Source of the DNA: JAVVHH01 sp964235765
GTDB lineage: Bacteria > Pseudomonadota > Alphaproteobacteria > Acetobacterales > Acetobacteraceae
Assembly (NCBI GenBank): GCA_964235765.1
Contig: CAXSDH010000005.1
Span: 32,838 to 96,837, forward strand
DNA length: 64,000 bases
Direction: 5' to 3'
Shown here in pieces: positions 1-8,732 of this stretch. A model generated the notes under the pieces. That model made no database searches. It worked only from the letters and a program-made list of their open reading frames with translations, and was not told where the DNA came from. Position 1 is the first letter of the stretch; each line of letters opens with the position of its first letter. The translations under genes were made by a program, and so were the position numbers.

Positions 1-558
1 GTCGTCGCCTTCGGCGGTGCCGGGGTACCACCAGCGGCCGATTTCACGCGGCCGGGTCGGGTCGCTGACGTCGATGGCGCGGTAGGGCTGGTCGTCGAGC
101 AGGTTGCGGGGGGTGAAGTCGGGCGCGCCGCCGGCGAAGTGGACGGTTTTACCGTCGACGAACCAGACCTGGTGCACGCCGCGCGAGGCGGGGCCGGAGC
201 AATCGAAGAAGCCGACGGCGCGAGGCTGCTCGGGGACCGAGATGTCGAACATCTCGACGCCGGCGGGCTGCAAGCCGTGCGTGCTGGTTTGGTAGGCGAC
301 GGCCATCAGGTCGCCGCAAACCTCGAGCGAGTTGGAGCGGACGTTGCGGTGCGGCAACTCGGTTTGCACGATAACGCGGGGACGGCTGGGATCGGTGACG
401 TCCACGCCGGTGAAGTTCTTGGGGGCGCTCTCGTGGGCGAGCCAGAGGATGCGGCGGTCCGCCTTGAGCTGCAGGCTCATGCCCTCGCCAAGGCCGCCGA
501 ACCCGGCCAAGGTGTCGTGCGAGATTAGGCGCATGTTGTGCGTTTCGGAGTTTGCCAC
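1..558 (-). CDS. LVIVD-repeat (beta-propeller-like) protein, 3' end cut by window edge
   Basis: Reading leftward from 558 gives an open frame that runs off the window at base 1 (186 codons seen). It contains recurring short motifs of the LVIVD repeat type: VDVTDPSRPRVI, EMFDISVPEQPRAVGF and AIDVSDPTRPREIG. LVIVD repeats form beta-propeller-like folds in bacterial surface or secreted proteins of mostly unknown function. I chose GTG at 558 because AAAGG lies seven bases upstream; ATG at 534 is the in-frame alternative. With the GTG start, the first codon overlaps the leader of the divergent CobW gene, so the two share a promoter region. No signal peptide is visible. Function unknown; family call moderately sure. 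Confidence 0.6.
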   Translation of the reverse strand, partial: MANSETHNMRLISHDTLAGFGGLGEGMSLQLKADRRILWLAHESAPKNFTGVDVTDPSRPRVIVQTELPHRNVRSNSLEVCGDLMAVAYQTSTHGLQPAGVEMFDISVPEQPRAVGFFDCSGPASRGVHQVWFVDGKTVHFAGGAPDFTPRNLLDDQPYRAIDVSDPTRPREIGRWWYPGTAEGDD

Positions 559-560
559 CA

Positions 561-1550
561 ATGAACCTTTCGAACCTGGGACCCCCGCCCAACACACCGG
601 TCCCCGTGACGATCGTGACCGGGTTCCTGGGCAGCGGCAAGACGACCATGCTGAACCGGCTGCTGCGCAGCCCGCAACTGGCCGACACGGTGGTGATCGT
701 CAACGAGTTCGGCGAGGTGGGGCTGGACCACTTGCTGATCGAGCAGGCGATCGAGAACACGGTGTTGCTGAAAAACGGCTGCATCTGCTGCACGGTGCGG
801 GGCGACGTGGCGGATACGCTGGAGACCCTGTGGCGGCAGCGGGCCGAGGGCAGCATCCCGGATTTCCGGCGGATCGCGATCGAGACGACGGGGCTGGCCG
901 ATCCCGGGCCGGTGGCGCATGCGCTGGTGGCGGAGGCGGGTGCGACGTATGCGTGCCGGCTGGATGGCATCGTGACGACCGTGGATGCGGTGCATGGGGT
1001 GCAGCAACTCGCGCGGCATCCGGAGGCGCGGCGGCAGGTGGCGCTGGCGGACCGGATCCTGCTCAGCAAGACGGATTTGGCGCCGGAGACGGCGGCGCTG
1101 GAGCGGGTGCTGGCCGGGCTGAACGCGGACGCGCCGCGGCGGCGGATGGCGGAGGACGGGGTGGTGGCGGCGGATGTGTTTGGATTGGGGCCGCAGGATT
1201 GGGGTCGGCAATACGCAGCTTCGCATCATGACCATCTGCACGATGGCGGCATCGGGACCGTGCTGTTGCGCCATGACCGGCCGATCGCCTGGCCGGCGCT
1301 GCGGTTGTGGCTGGAGTCCGTGCTGTCGTTGCGGGGCGCGGATGTGCTGCGGCTGAAGGGGCTGGTGGATTTGGCGGGCGAGGACCTGCCGGTGGTACTG
1401 CAGGGGGTGCACCACGTGCTGCACCCGGTCAGCCGGTTGGCTGCCTGGCCAGGCGGCGTCGCCAGCACGCAGTTGGTGGTCATTACCCAGGGGCTTTCCC
1501 CGCGCGGGCTGCAGGCGAGCTTCGCCGATGCGATGCGGGGGCAGGCTTGA
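561..1550 (+). CDS. CobW/COG0523 family G3E GTPase (putative metallochaperone)
   Basis: 329 aa. The P-loop GFLGSGKTT (residues 21-29), the CxCC metal-binding motif in GCICCT (Cys 74, 76, 77), the ETTG motif near 108 and the SKTD guanine-specificity motif near 169 are all present. A CobW C-terminal domain follows, ending in VLHPVSRLAAWP. The family hydrolyses GTP to deliver metal ions (Zn, Co or others) to client proteins in the cytoplasm. The stop overlaps the start of the downstream molybdenum hydroxylase gene as TGATG, so the two are translationally coupled and the hydroxylase (or its transport partner) is the obvious client candidate. That client role is inference. ATG 561 has GGAG ten bases upstream. 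Confidence 0.9.
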   Translation: MNLSNLGPPPNTPVPVTIVTGFLGSGKTTMLNRLLRSPQLADTVVIVNEFGEVGLDHLLIEQAIENTVLLKNGCICCTVRGDVADTLETLWRQRAEGSIPDFRRIAIETTGLADPGPVAHALVAEAGATYACRLDGIVTTVDAVHGVQQLARHPEARRQVALADRILLSKTDLAPETAALERVLAGLNADAPRRRMAEDGVVAADVFGLGPQDWGRQYAASHHDHLHDGGIGTVLLRHDRPIAWPALRLWLESVLSLRGADVLRLKGLVDLAGEDLPVVLQGVHHVLHPVSRLAAWPGGVASTQLVVITQGLSPRGLQASFADAMRGQA

Positions 1551-3901
1551 TGACGGTCGGCATCGGCACGGCCACGCCGCGGTTCGAGGATGCGCGGCTG
1601 CTGCGCGGGCTGGGGCGCTTCACCGACGACATCCAGCCGCCGGGGGCGGCGTTCATGGCGGTGGTGCGGTCGCCGCACGCCAGTGCGCGTATTTTGGGCA
1701 TCGACGCCGTGGCGGCCCGGGCGGCGCCGGGCGTGCTGGCGGTGTTGACGCGTTCGGAGCTTGAGGCGGATGGGCTGGGCACGTTGCACACCATGGTGCA
1801 GCGGCACCGGGCCGATGGGTCGCCGATGCCGCGGCCGCCATATCGGTTGTTGGCGGGTGACGCGGTGCGGTTCGTGGGCGATGCCGTGGCGGTGGTGATC
1901 GGGGAGACGCTGCACGCGGCGCAGGATGGCGGCGACCTCGTCGAGGTGGAGTACGCGCCGCTGCCGGCGGTGACGGACGCGGCCGCGGCGGCGCTGCCGG
2001 GCGCGCCGGCGGTGTGGCCGGAGCTGGCGCCGGACGGGGTGTGCTTCCTGTTCCGGCTGGGCGACCCGGCCGCGACCGATGCGGCGTTTGCCGCCGCGCA
2101 CCATGTGACGACTCTGGACCTGCGGATCAGCCGGGTGTCGGCCAATCCGATGGAGCCGCGCAACGCGACCGGCGCCTACGACGCGGCCGCGGACAGCTAC
2201 ACGCTGCACGCGGGCACGCAGGCGCCGCACAAGGTTCGGGCCGAGCTGGCCGAGCATACGCTGCATATTCCGGCGAACCGGCTGCGGCTGGATTCGCCGG
2301 ACGTTGGCGGCGCGTTTGGGATGAAGGGCAGCCCGTACCCGGAATACGCGCTGGTGCTGTGGGCGGCGCGGCGGACGGGGCGGCCCGTGCGTTGGGTGGC
2401 AACGCGGAGCGAGAGCTTCCTTTCCGACTACCATGCGCGGGACAACACGACCCGGGTGCAGTTGGCGCTGGATGCGGGCGGCGGGTTCCTTGGCCTGCGG
2501 GTCGAGACGGTGGCGAATTTGGGCGCTTACCTCGGGTTCAACACCCCGCATTCCTCGACCAACAACTTGGGTGGGCTGGCGGGGGTGTATCGGACGCCGC
2601 ACATCTATGCGGAGGTGCGTGGGATGTTCACGCATACGCAACCGAACGCGCCTTATCGCGGGGCGGGGCGGCCGGAGGCGACCTATGCGCTGGAGCGGGT
2701 GATCGACCAGGCGGCAGCCGAGCTGGGCATCGACCGGGTGGCGCTGCGGGAGCGGAACCTGATCCCGCCGGGGGCGATGCCGTTCCGCACCGGGCTGGTG
2801 TTCACCTACGACAGCGGCGACTTCCCGGCGAACATGCGGATGGCGCTGGCCGAGGCGGACTGGGCCGGGTTCGCGGCGCGGCAGGGGGAGAGCGAGGCGC
2901 GGGGCATGCTGCGTGGCATCGGGCTGGCCAATGCGATCGAGATCGCTGGCGGCCCGGCGGCCTCGCCCAACGAGGAAGGGGCAGAGCTGCGCTTCGACGG
3001 CGACGGCGGCGCCACGCTGCTGCTGGGCACGCATAGCCAGGGCCAGGGGCACGAGACCGCGTTCCGGCAGATCGCCGCAAGCCGGCTCGGGCTGGACCCG
3101 GCGCGGCTGAGGATCGTGTTCGGCGATACCGACCGGGTGGCGTATGGCCGGGGCACGTTCGGCTCGCGGTCGATCATGGCCGGCGGGTCGGCGTTCGTGC
3201 GCGCCGCGGAGAAGGTGGTGGAGCGCGGCCGGGCCATCGCGGCGCAGGCGCTGGAGGCGGCGGTGGCGGACATCGAGTTCGCGGATGGCCGGTTCAACGT
3301 GGCGGGGACGGACCGGGCCATCGGCATCGAGGACGTGGCGCGGGCGAGCTTCGTTGCCGCCAGCTTGCCGCCGGGGGGCGAGTTCGGGTTGGCGGGCGCG
3401 GCCATCCTGGCCCCTGCGGCGGCAACGTTTCCGAACGGCTGCCATGTTTGCGAGGTCGAGGTGGACCCCGAGACCGGAGTGGTGGCCGTGCAGCGCTACC
3501 TCGTGGTGGACGACGTGGGCACGGTGATCAATCCCTTGCTGGTCAAGGGGCAGATCCATGGCGGGGTGGCGCAGGGGCTCGGGCAGATTCTGATGGAGAC
3601 CATCGTCTATGACGGGGATGGGCAGATGCTCACCGGGTCGTTCATGGATTATGCCATGCCGAGGGCGGCCGACCTGTGCGCGCTTTCGGTGATCAGCAAC
3701 CCGGCGCCGACGGCGACCAACCCGCTCGGCGTCAAGGGCGCTGGCGAGGCGGGGACGGTGGGGGCGATGCCGGCGCTGATGAACGCGATCATCGACGCGT
3801 TGCGCCCGCTTGGGGTCAGGCAGTTGGATATGCCGGCGACGCCTGAGGCGGTATGGTCGGCGATCAGGGCCGTGCAATCCGGCCGGGAGAACCCGCCATG
3901 A
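1550..3901 (+). CDS. Xanthine dehydrogenase/CO dehydrogenase family molybdopterin-binding large subunit
   Basis: 783 aa, full length for the large (Mo-binding) subunit of molybdenum hydroxylases. Seen: an N-terminal a/b hammerhead domain (RLLRGLGRFTDD), GGAFGMKG near residue 252, PYRGAGRPE near 368 (resembling the AYRGAGR loop of form-II CoxL-like enzymes), GTHSQGQGHE near 492, and GAGEAG with the presumed catalytic Glu733. The AYxCSFR loop of true CO dehydrogenase is absent. These enzymes hydroxylate heterocycles or aldehydes and normally need a [2Fe-2S] small subunit and a FAD subunit; neither is adjacent. It overlaps the CobW gene (TGATG) upstream and the binding-protein gene (ATGA) downstream. 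Substrate unknown. Confidence 0.88.
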   Translation: MTVGIGTATPRFEDARLLRGLGRFTDDIQPPGAAFMAVVRSPHASARILGIDAVAARAAPGVLAVLTRSELEADGLGTLHTMVQRHRADGSPMPRPPYRLLAGDAVRFVGDAVAVVIGETLHAAQDGGDLVEVEYAPLPAVTDAAAAALPGAPAVWPELAPDGVCFLFRLGDPAATDAAFAAAHHVTTLDLRISRVSANPMEPRNATGAYDAAADSYTLHAGTQAPHKVRAELAEHTLHIPANRLRLDSPDVGGAFGMKGSPYPEYALVLWAARRTGRPVRWVATRSESFLSDYHARDNTTRVQLALDAGGGFLGLRVETVANLGAYLGFNTPHSSTNNLGGLAGVYRTPHIYAEVRGMFTHTQPNAPYRGAGRPEATYALERVIDQAAAELGIDRVALRERNLIPPGAMPFRTGLVFTYDSGDFPANMRMALAEADWAGFAARQGESEARGMLRGIGLANAIEIAGGPAASPNEEGAELRFDGDGGATLLLGTHSQGQGHETAFRQIAASRLGLDPARLRIVFGDTDRVAYGRGTFGSRSIMAGGSAFVRAAEKVVERGRAIAAQALEAAVADIEFADGRFNVAGTDRAIGIEDVARASFVAASLPPGGEFGLAGAAILAPAAATFPNGCHVCEVEVDPETGVVAVQRYLVVDDVGTVINPLLVKGQIHGGVAQGLGQILMETIVYDGDGQMLTGSFMDYAMPRAADLCALSVISNPAPTATNPLGVKGAGEAGTVGAMPALMNAIIDALRPLGVRQLDMPATPEAVWSAIRAVQSGRENPP

Positions 3902-4893
3902 ACCGCCGCGATTTGCTGGGCGCCGCCCTTGCCACGGCTCTGCCCCTGCCCGCTTTGGCGCAGGCGCCCCTGGTCATCCGGCTGGGATGGGCCATCACGC
4001 CGGCCCAGTTGCCGCCGGTGATTTTCGCCAACCTGGGCGTGCTGAAGCATTACGGCCGCAGTTATACGGTGGAGCTGGTGTATTTCCGCGGCAGCGCGCC
4101 GCAGATCACGGCACTTGCGGCGGGCGAGCTGCAGGTGGCGGCGTTGGCCTTTTCCTCGTTCGCGCTGGCGATCCAGAACGCGCGGATGGCGGATTTGCGG
4201 GTGATCGGCGATCTGTATCAGGACGGGGTGGAGGGCTACTACTCCAGCCAGTATGTCGTGAAGGCGGGCAGCCCGATCCGCGGCGTGGCGGACCTGAAGG
4301 GCAAGCTGATCGCCAGCAACGGCCTGGGCGGGGCGATCGACATGGCGATGCGCAAGATGCTTCGGGATGCGCAGCTAGAGGACAAGCGCGACTACAGCGT
4401 GATCGAGGTGCAGTTTCCCAGCATGCCGGCGATGCTGGCCGAGGGGAAGGTGGACATGGCCGGGATGGTTGCGCCGTTCAGCCTGGAGGAGGTCGGCCGC
4501 GGCCGGGCCACGCCGTTGTTCACGATCAAGGATGCGATGGGAGTGACGCAGACCACGCTGCTGGCGGCGCGGGCGCCGTTCATCGAGAAGAACCGGGCGG
4601 CGATGGTGGATTTCATCGAGGACATGCAGATCGGCACGCGATGGCTGCTGGACCCGGCCAACAGGGATGCGGCCCTCGCGCTCGTCTCGCGTGTGACCAA
4701 GCAGCCGGCGGCGGACTTTGCCGATTGGGCCTTTACTGCGCGCGATTATTTCCGCGACCCGCTGGTGCGGCCCAACCTTGCCGCCCTGCAAAGCAACATC
4801 CGCTTGCAGAAGGAGCTTGGCTTCCTGCGCGCCGACATCGATGTGCCGCGGTATGCCGACCTTTCGCTGGTGGAGGAGGCAGCGCGGCGCTGA
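3898..4893 (+). CDS. ABC-type substrate-binding protein, NMT1/THI5-SsuA-like, exported
   Basis: 331 aa. The N-terminus MNRRDLLGAALATALPLPAL followed by AQA is a signal peptide with an Arg-Arg pair, compatible with Tat or Sec export. The mature protein resembles periplasmic binding proteins of the nitrate/sulfonate/taurine/thiamine-precursor group: an early LGWAITPAQLPPVIFANLG segment, then AAGELQVAALAFSSFALAIQN and a DLKGKLIASNGLGG stretch. The start ATG overlaps the hydroxylase stop (ATGA), so it is in the same operon. No permease or ATPase gene is adjacent. It either works with a transporter encoded elsewhere or acts as a ligand sensor or scavenger for the hydroxylase substrate. Ligand unknown. 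Confidence 0.82.
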   Translation: MNRRDLLGAALATALPLPALAQAPLVIRLGWAITPAQLPPVIFANLGVLKHYGRSYTVELVYFRGSAPQITALAAGELQVAALAFSSFALAIQNARMADLRVIGDLYQDGVEGYYSSQYVVKAGSPIRGVADLKGKLIASNGLGGAIDMAMRKMLRDAQLEDKRDYSVIEVQFPSMPAMLAEGKVDMAGMVAPFSLEEVGRGRATPLFTIKDAMGVTQTTLLAARAPFIEKNRAAMVDFIEDMQIGTRWLLDPANRDAALALVSRVTKQPAADFADWAFTARDYFRDPLVRPNLAALQSNIRLQKELGFLRADIDVPRYADLSLVEEAARR

Positions 4894-4897
4894 GTCC

Positions 4898-5791
4898 TTA
4901 CCGCTTGATACCCGCCATGCGCTCCAGCACGGCGCAGACCGCGGCGGTGTCGTGCGCCGCGTGGCCGGTGGCGATGGCGCTGTTGTAGATGGGGACGGTG
5001 GCGCTGAGCAGCGGCGTGGGCACGCCGAGCGAAGCGGCGAAGGCGCCGATGATGGACATGTCCTTCTGCCAGATCGAGACCTTCATGGTTGCCTCCTCGT
5101 AGCTGTTGGCGGCCATCATCGGCGCGCGCAGCTCGAACACCCGGGACGTGGCAGCGCCCGCGCCGACCATTGCTACGATCTGGTGCGGATCGAGGCCGGC
5201 CTTGATGCCCAGCACCATGGCTTCGGCGGAGGCGACGTTGTGGATGGCGACCAGCAGGTTGGCCACGAACTTCATCCGGCTGCCGTTGCCGTAGGCCCCG
5301 AGGTCGTGCACGGCGCGGGTGAAGGCGGCGAAGAACGGCTGCAGCGCCGCCACCTCGGCCGGGCCGCCGCTGGCGTAGATTACGAGGTCGCGCGTGACGG
5401 CCTGCGCGCCGGTGCCGCTGATCGGGCAATCGAGCGCCAGATGGCCGGCGGCCTGCAGCGTTTCGGCGAAGCGGAGCTTGTCGTCGAGCGCCATGGTGCT
5501 GGCCTCCACGACGACCCGGCGCGGCACGCCGGCCGCCGCGATGGCCGCGGCGGTGGCATGCAGGGCAGCCGGCGAGGGCAGGCTTGTCATGAGGGTCGGC
5601 ACGGCGCGGGCGACCGCGGCGGCATCCGCCTGCATTTCGACGCCATGGTCGGCGAGCCCGGCGGTGAGCGCCGGGTCGGGGTCGTAGCCCACCACCCGCC
5701 ACCCTGCCTGCCGCAAGTTGCGGGCCATGGCGCCGCCCATGATGCCCAGGCCGATCAGGCCGACCTCGCCTGCGCCGCTGCCGCGTTCCAT
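4898..5791 (-). CDS. NAD(P)-dependent beta-hydroxyacid dehydrogenase (3-hydroxyisobutyrate dehydrogenase-like)
   Basis: 297 aa. The Rossmann motif GLGIMG lies at 14-19, the substrate-binding DCPISGTGAQ segment near 121-130, and Lys174 in NGSRMKFVANLL matches the catalytic lysine of the 6-phosphogluconate/3-hydroxyisobutyrate dehydrogenase superfamily. The family oxidises beta-hydroxyacids or reduces semialdehydes with NAD(P). ATG at 5791 has GGAGGG just upstream. It converges on the binding-protein gene with four bases between stops and diverges from a second member of the same superfamily. Exact substrate (3-hydroxyisobutyrate, tartronate semialdehyde, threonate derivatives and others) cannot be read from sequence. 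Confidence 0.85.
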   Translation of the reverse strand: MERGSGAGEVGLIGLGIMGGAMARNLRQAGWRVVGYDPDPALTAGLADHGVEMQADAAAVARAVPTLMTSLPSPAALHATAAAIAAAGVPRRVVVEASTMALDDKLRFAETLQAAGHLALDCPISGTGAQAVTRDLVIYASGGPAEVAALQPFFAAFTRAVHDLGAYGNGSRMKFVANLLVAIHNVASAEAMVLGIKAGLDPHQIVAMVGAGAATSRVFELRAPMMAANSYEEATMKVSIWQKDMSIIGAFAASLGVPTPLLSATVPIYNSAIATGHAAHDTAAVCAVLERMAGIKR

Positions 5792-5849
5792 GCGCTTTCC
5801 CTCCGTGCTAACCGGACAGCGATCATCGATCGTGCGAGGGGAAACGTCT

Positions 5850-6746
5850 ATGCGCATCGGCATCGCCGGGCTGGGAAAGATGGGTTCGGCCATGGCGGCG
5901 CGGCTGGCGGAAACCGGGATGGACGTGGCGGTGTGGAACCGCACCCGAGGCCGCGCCGAGGCGAGCGGCTTGGCGATGGCCGACAGCCCGCGGGTTTTGG
6001 CGGAGCAGGCCGAGATCGTGATCACGATGCTGTTCGACGCGGCGGCGGTCGAGGCGGTGTTTTACGCGCCGAACGGGCTGCTGGCCGCCGCATCCGGCCG
6101 GCTGTTCATCGAGATGAGCACGGTCCGCCCCGCGACGCATGAGGCGCTGGCGGACGCGGTGCGGCGGGCTGGCGGGGCCTATCTGGAATGCCCGGTGGGC
6201 GGCAGCACCGGGCCGGCGCGGGCGGGCAAGCTGCTCGGCCTTGCGGGCGGTGAGGCGGCCGACCTGGCGCGGGCCCGGCCGGTGCTGGAGCTGCTGTGCC
6301 GGCGGGTGGAGCATGTGGGGCCGGTGGGCGCGGGCGCCTCGGCCAAGCTCGCCATCAACCTGCCGCTGCTGGTGTTTTGGCAGGCGTTCGGCGAGTCGAT
6401 GGCGTTGGTGCGCCATCTCGGCCTCGATCCGGCCTGGCTGGTCGAGCTGTTTGCCGATACCTCGGGCGGCCCCGGCGTGCTGAAAACCCGCGGCCCCGCC
6501 ATCGCGACCGCGCTGGCCGGCGGCGACCCGGGCGCTGTCAGCTTCGACATCGACTCCATCCGCAAGGACCTTGGCGCCATGCTCGCCGAGGCCGCGGCGC
6601 GCGGGTTCGCCCTGCCGGTGGCGGGGCAGGCGCTGGCCGTGTTCGACGCGGCGAGCGCGGGCGGCTGGGGCAAGCGCGACTGCGCCTGGCTGCCGGCCTA
6701 TTGGGCGGGCAAGGCCCAACCTTTCAACGAGGACACGACACCATGA
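5850..6746 (+). CDS. NAD(P)-dependent beta-hydroxyacid dehydrogenase, second paralogue
   Basis: 298 aa. GLGKMG at 7-12 is the dinucleotide-binding motif, LECPVGGST near 112-120 the substrate loop, and Lys166 in GASAKLAIN the catalytic lysine. Start ATG at 5850 is preceded by GAGGGG. Only 58 bases separate it from the divergent paralogue, so both promoters lie in that gap. The stop overlaps the next start (ATGA at 6743), coupling it to a GlcG-like gene. The two dehydrogenases differ clearly in sequence, so they are probably old paralogues with different substrates rather than a recent duplication. Confidence 0.85.
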   Translation: MRIGIAGLGKMGSAMAARLAETGMDVAVWNRTRGRAEASGLAMADSPRVLAEQAEIVITMLFDAAAVEAVFYAPNGLLAAASGRLFIEMSTVRPATHEALADAVRRAGGAYLECPVGGSTGPARAGKLLGLAGGEAADLARARPVLELLCRRVEHVGPVGAGASAKLAINLPLLVFWQAFGESMALVRHLGLDPAWLVELFADTSGGPGVLKTRGPAIATALAGGDPGAVSFDIDSIRKDLGAMLAEAAARGFALPVAGQALAVFDAASAGGWGKRDCAWLPAYWAGKAQPFNEDTTP

Positions 6747-7171
6747 CGATGCTGCTCGAGACCGCCTCCACCATCATCGACGCTGCCCTGCGCACCGGGC
6801 GGGAGCGCGGGTTCATGCCGCTCTCCGTTGCCGTGCTCGACCCTGGCGGCCATCTCGTTGCCTTCAAGCGCGAGGACAAATCCGGGATCCTGCGGTTCGA
6901 CATCGCCTTCGGCAAGGCCTGGGGCGCTTTGGGCATGGGCTTCGGCTCGCGCGAGTTGTTCAACCGCAGCAGCGCGAACCCGACCTTCATGGCGGCGCTC
7001 TCGGCCGTCAGCGGCGGCCGGCTGGTGCCGGCGCCGAGCGGCGTGCTGGTGCTGGCCGACGGCGAGGTGATCGGCGCGGTGGGCATCTCCGGCGACAACT
7101 CCGACAACGACGAGACCTGCGCTGTGGCGGGGATCGAGGCGGCGGGGCTGCAGGCGAAAACCGGGCTTTAA
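6743..7171 (+). CDS. GlcG/HbpS family heme-binding-like protein
   Basis: 142 aa, the usual length of GlcG/HbpS domain proteins. Typical features are VAVLDPGGHLVAFKRED near the N-terminus, a conserved aromatic/Asn segment (FNRSSANPTF), and a C-terminal GAVGISGDNSDNDETCAVAG. HbpS binds heme and GlcG is often encoded with glycolate or hydroxyacid oxidation genes. Its coupling (ATGA overlap) to a hydroxyacid dehydrogenase fits that habit. Biochemical role is not established for most members. The stop overlaps the glpD stop on the other strand by four bases (7168-7171). Confidence 0.85.
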   Translation: MTMLLETASTIIDAALRTGRERGFMPLSVAVLDPGGHLVAFKREDKSGILRFDIAFGKAWGALGMGFGSRELFNRSSANPTFMAALSAVSGGRLVPAPSGVLVLADGEVIGAVGISGDNSDNDETCAVAGIEAAGLQAKTGL

Positions 7172-8715
7172 GCCAGCTTGGCCGCTTGCAGCCTGACCAT
7201 GGCCTCGGCGACGAGGGCGATCTCGGCCGGGGTCATGCGCAGGCCGAGCTTGCTGCGGCGCCACACCACGTCCTCGGCGGTCTCGGCCCATTCCTCGCGC
7301 ATGAGGTAGGCCAACTCGGCGTGTGTCAGGTCGGCGCCGAGGCCGCCCCCCATCGCCTCGAGGCTGGCGGCGTCCCCGACGACCACGTGGGCGCGGGCGC
7401 CATAGGCGCGGACCAGGCGCCGGGCCAGCCGCTCCGGCAGGAAGGGCGCGCGGGCCCGCAAGCGCGTGACTTCGGCGGGGTAGCCGTCCACCGGGAAGTC
7501 GCCGCCGGGCAGGGCGTGGCTGGCGGTCCAGCCGGGCGGAAGGCCGGGCCGCTGCGGCACATGCGGGGCCAGGCGGCGCAGCACCGCCTCGGCGAGCCGG
7601 CGATAGGTGGTGATCTTGCCGCCGAACACGCTCAACAGGGCGGGCTCACCCTCGGGCGCATCCAGCACCAGCACGTATTCCCGGGTTGCAGCGTGCGCGG
7701 CGGAGACGCCGTCATCATAGAGCGGGCGGACGCCCGAGTAGGACCAGACCACCATATCGGTGGTCACCGGGCGGACGAAGTATTCGCTGGCTGCGGCGCA
7801 GAGGTAGGCGACCTCCTCGGCGGAGGCGGCGACCGCCGCGGGGTCGCCCTGGAAATCCTGGTCGGTGGTGCCGACCAGGGTGAAGTCGGTTTCGTAGGGG
7901 ATGGCGAAGACGATGCGGCCGTCGGCGTTCTGAAAGATGTAGCAGCGGTCGTGGTCGTAGAGCTTCGGCACGACGATGTGGCTGCCTTGGACGAGCCGGA
8001 CCGCGGCCGGGTTGTTGGCCCGCAGCACGGAGGTCAGCACTTGTTGCACCCATGGCCCGGCGGCGTTGACCACCGCGCCTGCCCTGATCTGCGTGGCTTG
8101 CGCGGTGACCGCGTCGGCTAGGGACAGCGTCCAGGCGCCATCGGTCCGCGCCGCGGAGACGCAGCGCGTGCGGGTGGCGATGGTGGCGCCGCGGTCTGCC
8201 GCGTCGCGGGCGTTGAGCACGACCATCCGGCTATCCTCGACCCAGCAGTCGGAATATTCGAAGCCGAGCGTGAATGCTGGCTTGAGCGGGATGCCGGCCG
8301 GGTCCTGGCGTAGGCGGAGGGTGCGCGTGGGCGGCAGCAGTTGGCGCCCGCCGAGGTGGTCGTAGAGGAACAAGCCGGCGCGCAGCAGCCAGGCCGGGCG
8401 CTGCGCGCGGTCGTGCGGCAGCACGAAGCGCAGCGGCCAGACGATATGCGGCGCGATGCGCCAGATCACCTCGCGCTCCATAAGCGCCTCGCGAACCAGG
8501 CGGAACCTGCGGTGTTCAAGGTAACGCAGGCCGCCATGCACGAGCTTTGTGGAGGCCGACGAGGTCGCGCCGCCGAGGTCCCCCTGCTCGCACAGGAACA
8601 CCGACAGGCCGCGCCCGGCGGCGTCGCGCGCGATGCCGCAGCCGTTGACGCCACCGCCGATGATCGCGACGTCGTAGAAGGCGCCCTTCGGGGCTGCCGG
8701 GGTCGCGCGGCCTAT
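7168..8715 (-). CDS. glpD: Aerobic glycerol-3-phosphate dehydrogenase (start codon appears to be ATA)
   Basis: About 515 aa, full length for GlpD, the FAD-dependent membrane-associated enzyme oxidising sn-glycerol 3-phosphate to dihydroxyacetone phosphate. The FAD motif YDVAIIGGGVNGCGIARDAA is complete and is followed by DLGGATSSASTKLVHGGLRY and an intact C-terminal DAO_C domain. There is no in-frame ATG, GTG or TTG upstream of this FAD motif; the first canonical codon (GTG 8601) would delete it. An ATA at 8715 lies six bases after a GGGAG ribosome-binding site and leaves 12-13 residues before the motif, as in homologues. Either ATA is used or an ATG was mutated or mis-sequenced. The upstream xrtA stop is 17 bases away. 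Confidence 0.85.
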   Translation of the reverse strand: MGRATPAAPKGAFYDVAIIGGGVNGCGIARDAAGRGLSVFLCEQGDLGGATSSASTKLVHGGLRYLEHRRFRLVREALMEREVIWRIAPHIVWPLRFVLPHDRAQRPAWLLRAGLFLYDHLGGRQLLPPTRTLRLRQDPAGIPLKPAFTLGFEYSDCWVEDSRMVVLNARDAADRGATIATRTRCVSAARTDGAWTLSLADAVTAQATQIRAGAVVNAAGPWVQQVLTSVLRANNPAAVRLVQGSHIVVPKLYDHDRCYIFQNADGRIVFAIPYETDFTLVGTTDQDFQGDPAAVAASAEEVAYLCAAASEYFVRPVTTDMVVWSYSGVRPLYDDGVSAAHAATREYVLVLDAPEGEPALLSVFGGKITTYRRLAEAVLRRLAPHVPQRPGLPPGWTASHALPGGDFPVDGYPAEVTRLRARAPFLPERLARRLVRAYGARAHVVVGDAASLEAMGGGLGADLTHAELAYLMREEWAETAEDVVWRRSKLGLRMTPAEIALVAEAMVRLQAAKLA

Positions 8716-8732
8716 GTGCGGCTCCCGCGAGG

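Noticed and set aside
1226..3877. 883-codon open frame on the minus strand across the hydroxylase gene
   Set aside because: Arg/His/Pro-rich antisense shadow caused by high GC at third positions; the plus frame has full molybdenum hydroxylase motifs.
4898..6025. Longer minus-strand frame for the first dehydrogenase starting at 6025
   Set aside because: It would run through the divergent dehydrogenase gene; ATG 5791 has GGAGGG and begins just before the Rossmann motif.
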